Assembly: GCA_028688175.1 (NCBI GenBank)
Contig: JAQTYS010000140.1
Coordinates: forward strand, 1-7,014
DNA length: 7,014 nucleotides
Direction of reading: 5' to 3'
Source of the DNA: Methanothrix sp.
GTDB taxonomy: Archaea > Halobacteriota > Methanosarcinia > Methanotrichales > Methanotrichaceae
This document shows, one piece after another, positions 5,956-7,014 of the stretch (the stretch's first letter is position 1; every line of letters starts with the position of its first letter). Made by a program: the position numbers and the translations under genes. The notes below the pieces were generated by a model. It had not been told where the DNA came from, ran no database searches, and worked only from the letters and a program-made list of their open reading frames with translations.

Positions 5956-6759
5956 CTATGCAGCCCGGTTTTGCTTTCTCAGCGCTTCTTTCCTGGCATC
6001 CTCTGCCGCCTTGTAATCGGGCTTGATCTCCAATGCCCTGTCAAAGCAGGCAATCGCTTCATCGTTTCTGCCCATTTTCGAGAGCGTTGTGCCCTTGTAA
6101 TACCAGGCTATGAAGTTCGATTGATTGCGGGCGATCACCTTATCATAAAACGGCAGTGACTCGTTGTACAGCCCCATGCTCTGGGAGACTCCCGCGCTCT
6201 CCAGGTCGCGCTCATCCTGCGTGGCTACGCCTTGCGGGCTGGTATCGGGAACTGAGCCGATAAAGAGCAGGCCGATCATGATCAAAATCATCACTCCTGC
6301 AAAGAGCATGCTATAGAGGATTCGGCCCAGGAACTTGGTCTGGTTATTATCACTATTAAGAAGTGGCAAGGATGAAGCGATTCTGTCCGGACCGGTCAGT
6401 GACATTATCCCAGCAGCCGTCAGCAGGACTCCAGGGATGATCCAGCCTGTCCAACCCATGTTTGTATAGGACCCTGAGGCATAGCCAACCGGAAATCCGG
6501 CCAGCCCGCATAGGATTATCACCCAGCCCAAGTTCATCTTTTTAACGGGATAGAGCAGAGAGGATACGGCTCCTATCATGCCCAACAGGATGAAGATGCA
6601 AGCTCCCGTCTCAGGAGAGATGATGTTTCCCTCAATCCAGCTCCGGGGAATGTGCGAGGAGACCGCTGAGATGATAAACCACAGTAGCTCCAGGCCGCCG
6701 ATGAGGATGCCAAAGAGTCCACCAATAACACCCGGGATAGTCACGATTGCTTTTGCCAT
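5956..6759 (-). CDS. Membrane protein with C-terminal TPR domain, function unknown
   Basis: The product has 267 residues from the ATG at 6757-6759, which has GGAGAG eight bases upstream; a longer version starting at 6837 adds 26 residues that look unrelated. About five hydrophobic segments are visible (residues 8-33, 51-70, 78-94, 104-121 and 147-169). A soluble region follows from about 170. It contains a degenerate repeat (about 183-213, with LYNESLPFYDKVIARN) and a clear tetratricopeptide repeat (about 216-249, AWYYKGTTLSKMGRNDEAIA then CFDRALEIKPDY). The tail (250-267) is highly charged. TPRs bind partner proteins, so this may be a membrane-anchored scaffold, but partners and role cannot be read from the sequence or neighbours. 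Which side of the membrane the TPR occupies is unresolved. Many methanogens encode TPR-rich proteins of this kind. Confidence 0.85.
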   Translation of the reverse strand: MAKAIVTIPGVIGGLFGILIGGLELLWFIISAVSSHIPRSWIEGNIISPETGACIFILLGMIGAVSSLLYPVKKMNLGWVIILCGLAGFPVGYASGSYTNMGWTGWIIPGVLLTAAGIMSLTGPDRIASSLPLLNSDNNQTKFLGRILYSMLFAGVMILIMIGLLFIGSVPDTSPQGVATQDERDLESAGVSQSMGLYNESLPFYDKVIARNQSNFIAWYYKGTTLSKMGRNDEAIACFDRALEIKPDYKAAEDARKEALRKQNRAA

Positions 6760-6767
6760 TTTGCCAA

Positions 6768-6773
6768 CTCTCC
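6768..6773 (-). promoter_or_regulatory. Shine-Dalgarno site for the membrane TPR gene
   Basis: Read on the - strand, GGAGAG lies eight bases before the ATG at 6759. It supports the start MAKAIVTIPG over the in-frame upstream start at 6837. Confidence 0.65.
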
Positions 6774-6843
6774 GGTTGTCAGTTTTTGTCGATATCAACT
6801 CGTGGTTGGATGCTTTGCAGAAACAATGTTGAGTCACTTTAGA

Positions 6844-6859
6844 TAGATTTAGTTTTTGA
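6844..6859 (-). promoter_or_regulatory. Candidate promoter of the membrane TPR gene
   Basis: On the - strand, TCAAAAACTAAATCTA resembles an A-rich BRE followed by a weak TATA element. It would start transcription near 6822 and give a leader of about 60 bases. The match is loose. Confidence 0.25.
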
Positions 6860-6956
6860 TCGGAACCGACCTGTGTGTCGTCCCGAAATTATCCAAGGAA
6901 AACGATTCTAAGTCGGTCTTGGGCAAAAAGGATGGTCTTCCTGTAAGTGTATTTGA

Positions 6957-6975
6957 TGAAATGTTTATATATTTT
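6957..6975 (+). promoter_or_regulatory. Strong archaeal BRE/TATA promoter at the right edge
   Basis: TGAAATG (6957-6963) followed by TTTATATATTTT (6964-6975) is a near-ideal archaeal BRE/TATA pair on the + strand. Transcription is expected to start around 6993-6996. An ATG at 6995 is open to the window end (MNSPVG) and has no ribosome binding site, so it could be a leaderless start; equally, the true start may lie beyond the window or the product may be an RNA. The promoter is divergent from the membrane TPR gene. Confidence 0.65.
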
Positions 6976-7014
6976 GACAGTTTGTACTTTAATCATGAAT
7001 TCTCCTGTAGGAAT

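Noticed and set aside
5935..6159. Open frame on the + strand opposite the TPR gene
   Set aside because: It lies antisense to the TPR coding sequence, has no ribosome binding site, and shows no recognisable motif.
6787..6798. Imperfect 12-base palindrome GTCGATATCAAC as a regulator site
   Set aside because: It has a single mismatch pair around a GATATC core, but such short palindromes are common by chance and there is no second copy in the window.
6760..6837. Longer N-terminus for the membrane TPR protein
   Set aside because: The 26 extra residues are polar and unlike the following membrane domain, while GGAGAG sits at the right distance from the ATG at 6759.

Overview
The window looks like chromosomal DNA from a methanogenic euryarchaeon, most likely in or near the Methanosarcinales and possibly Methanothrix-like. 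The domain is clear: it carries archaeal initiation factor 2 alpha, Nop10, an archaeal PAC2-family protein, a short archaeal-type PRPP synthetase and BRE/TATA-type promoters such as the one at 6964-6975. The genus is an inference from gene content and style, because no 16S rRNA or other marker is present.

From 1 to 3664 there is one tightly packed + strand transcription unit: the 3' part of eif2a, a 53-residue nop10, a PAC2-family protein, a TldE/PmbA-like protein and prs. eif2a/nop10 and nop10/PAC2 overlap by ATGA, PAC2 and tldE overlap by about 26 bases, and prs follows tldE after 12 bases. The unit links translation initiation, rRNA modification, probable protein quality control and supply of the central metabolite PRPP. 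It ends in a hairpin plus T-tract region (3686-3767).

Next comes a single gene (3882-4601) with its own BRE/TATA promoter. It encodes a predicted exported protein whose mature part closely resembles pyruvoyl-dependent arginine decarboxylase, including the Asp, Asn, self-cleavage Ser and Glu positions. A signal peptide on this normally cytoplasmic, self-processing enzyme family is the most unusual thing in the window.

After a 238-base non-coding stretch, aroC (chorismate synthase, 4840-5931) is complete and has all its family signatures. It converges, with a 24-base gap, on a - strand gene (5956-6759) for a membrane protein with about five N-terminal membrane segments and a C-terminal TPR domain. 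The last 255 bases hold the upstream region of that gene and, at the right edge, a strong + strand archaeal promoter for a gene that lies almost wholly outside the window. I saw no mobile element, CRISPR array, tRNA or rRNA.
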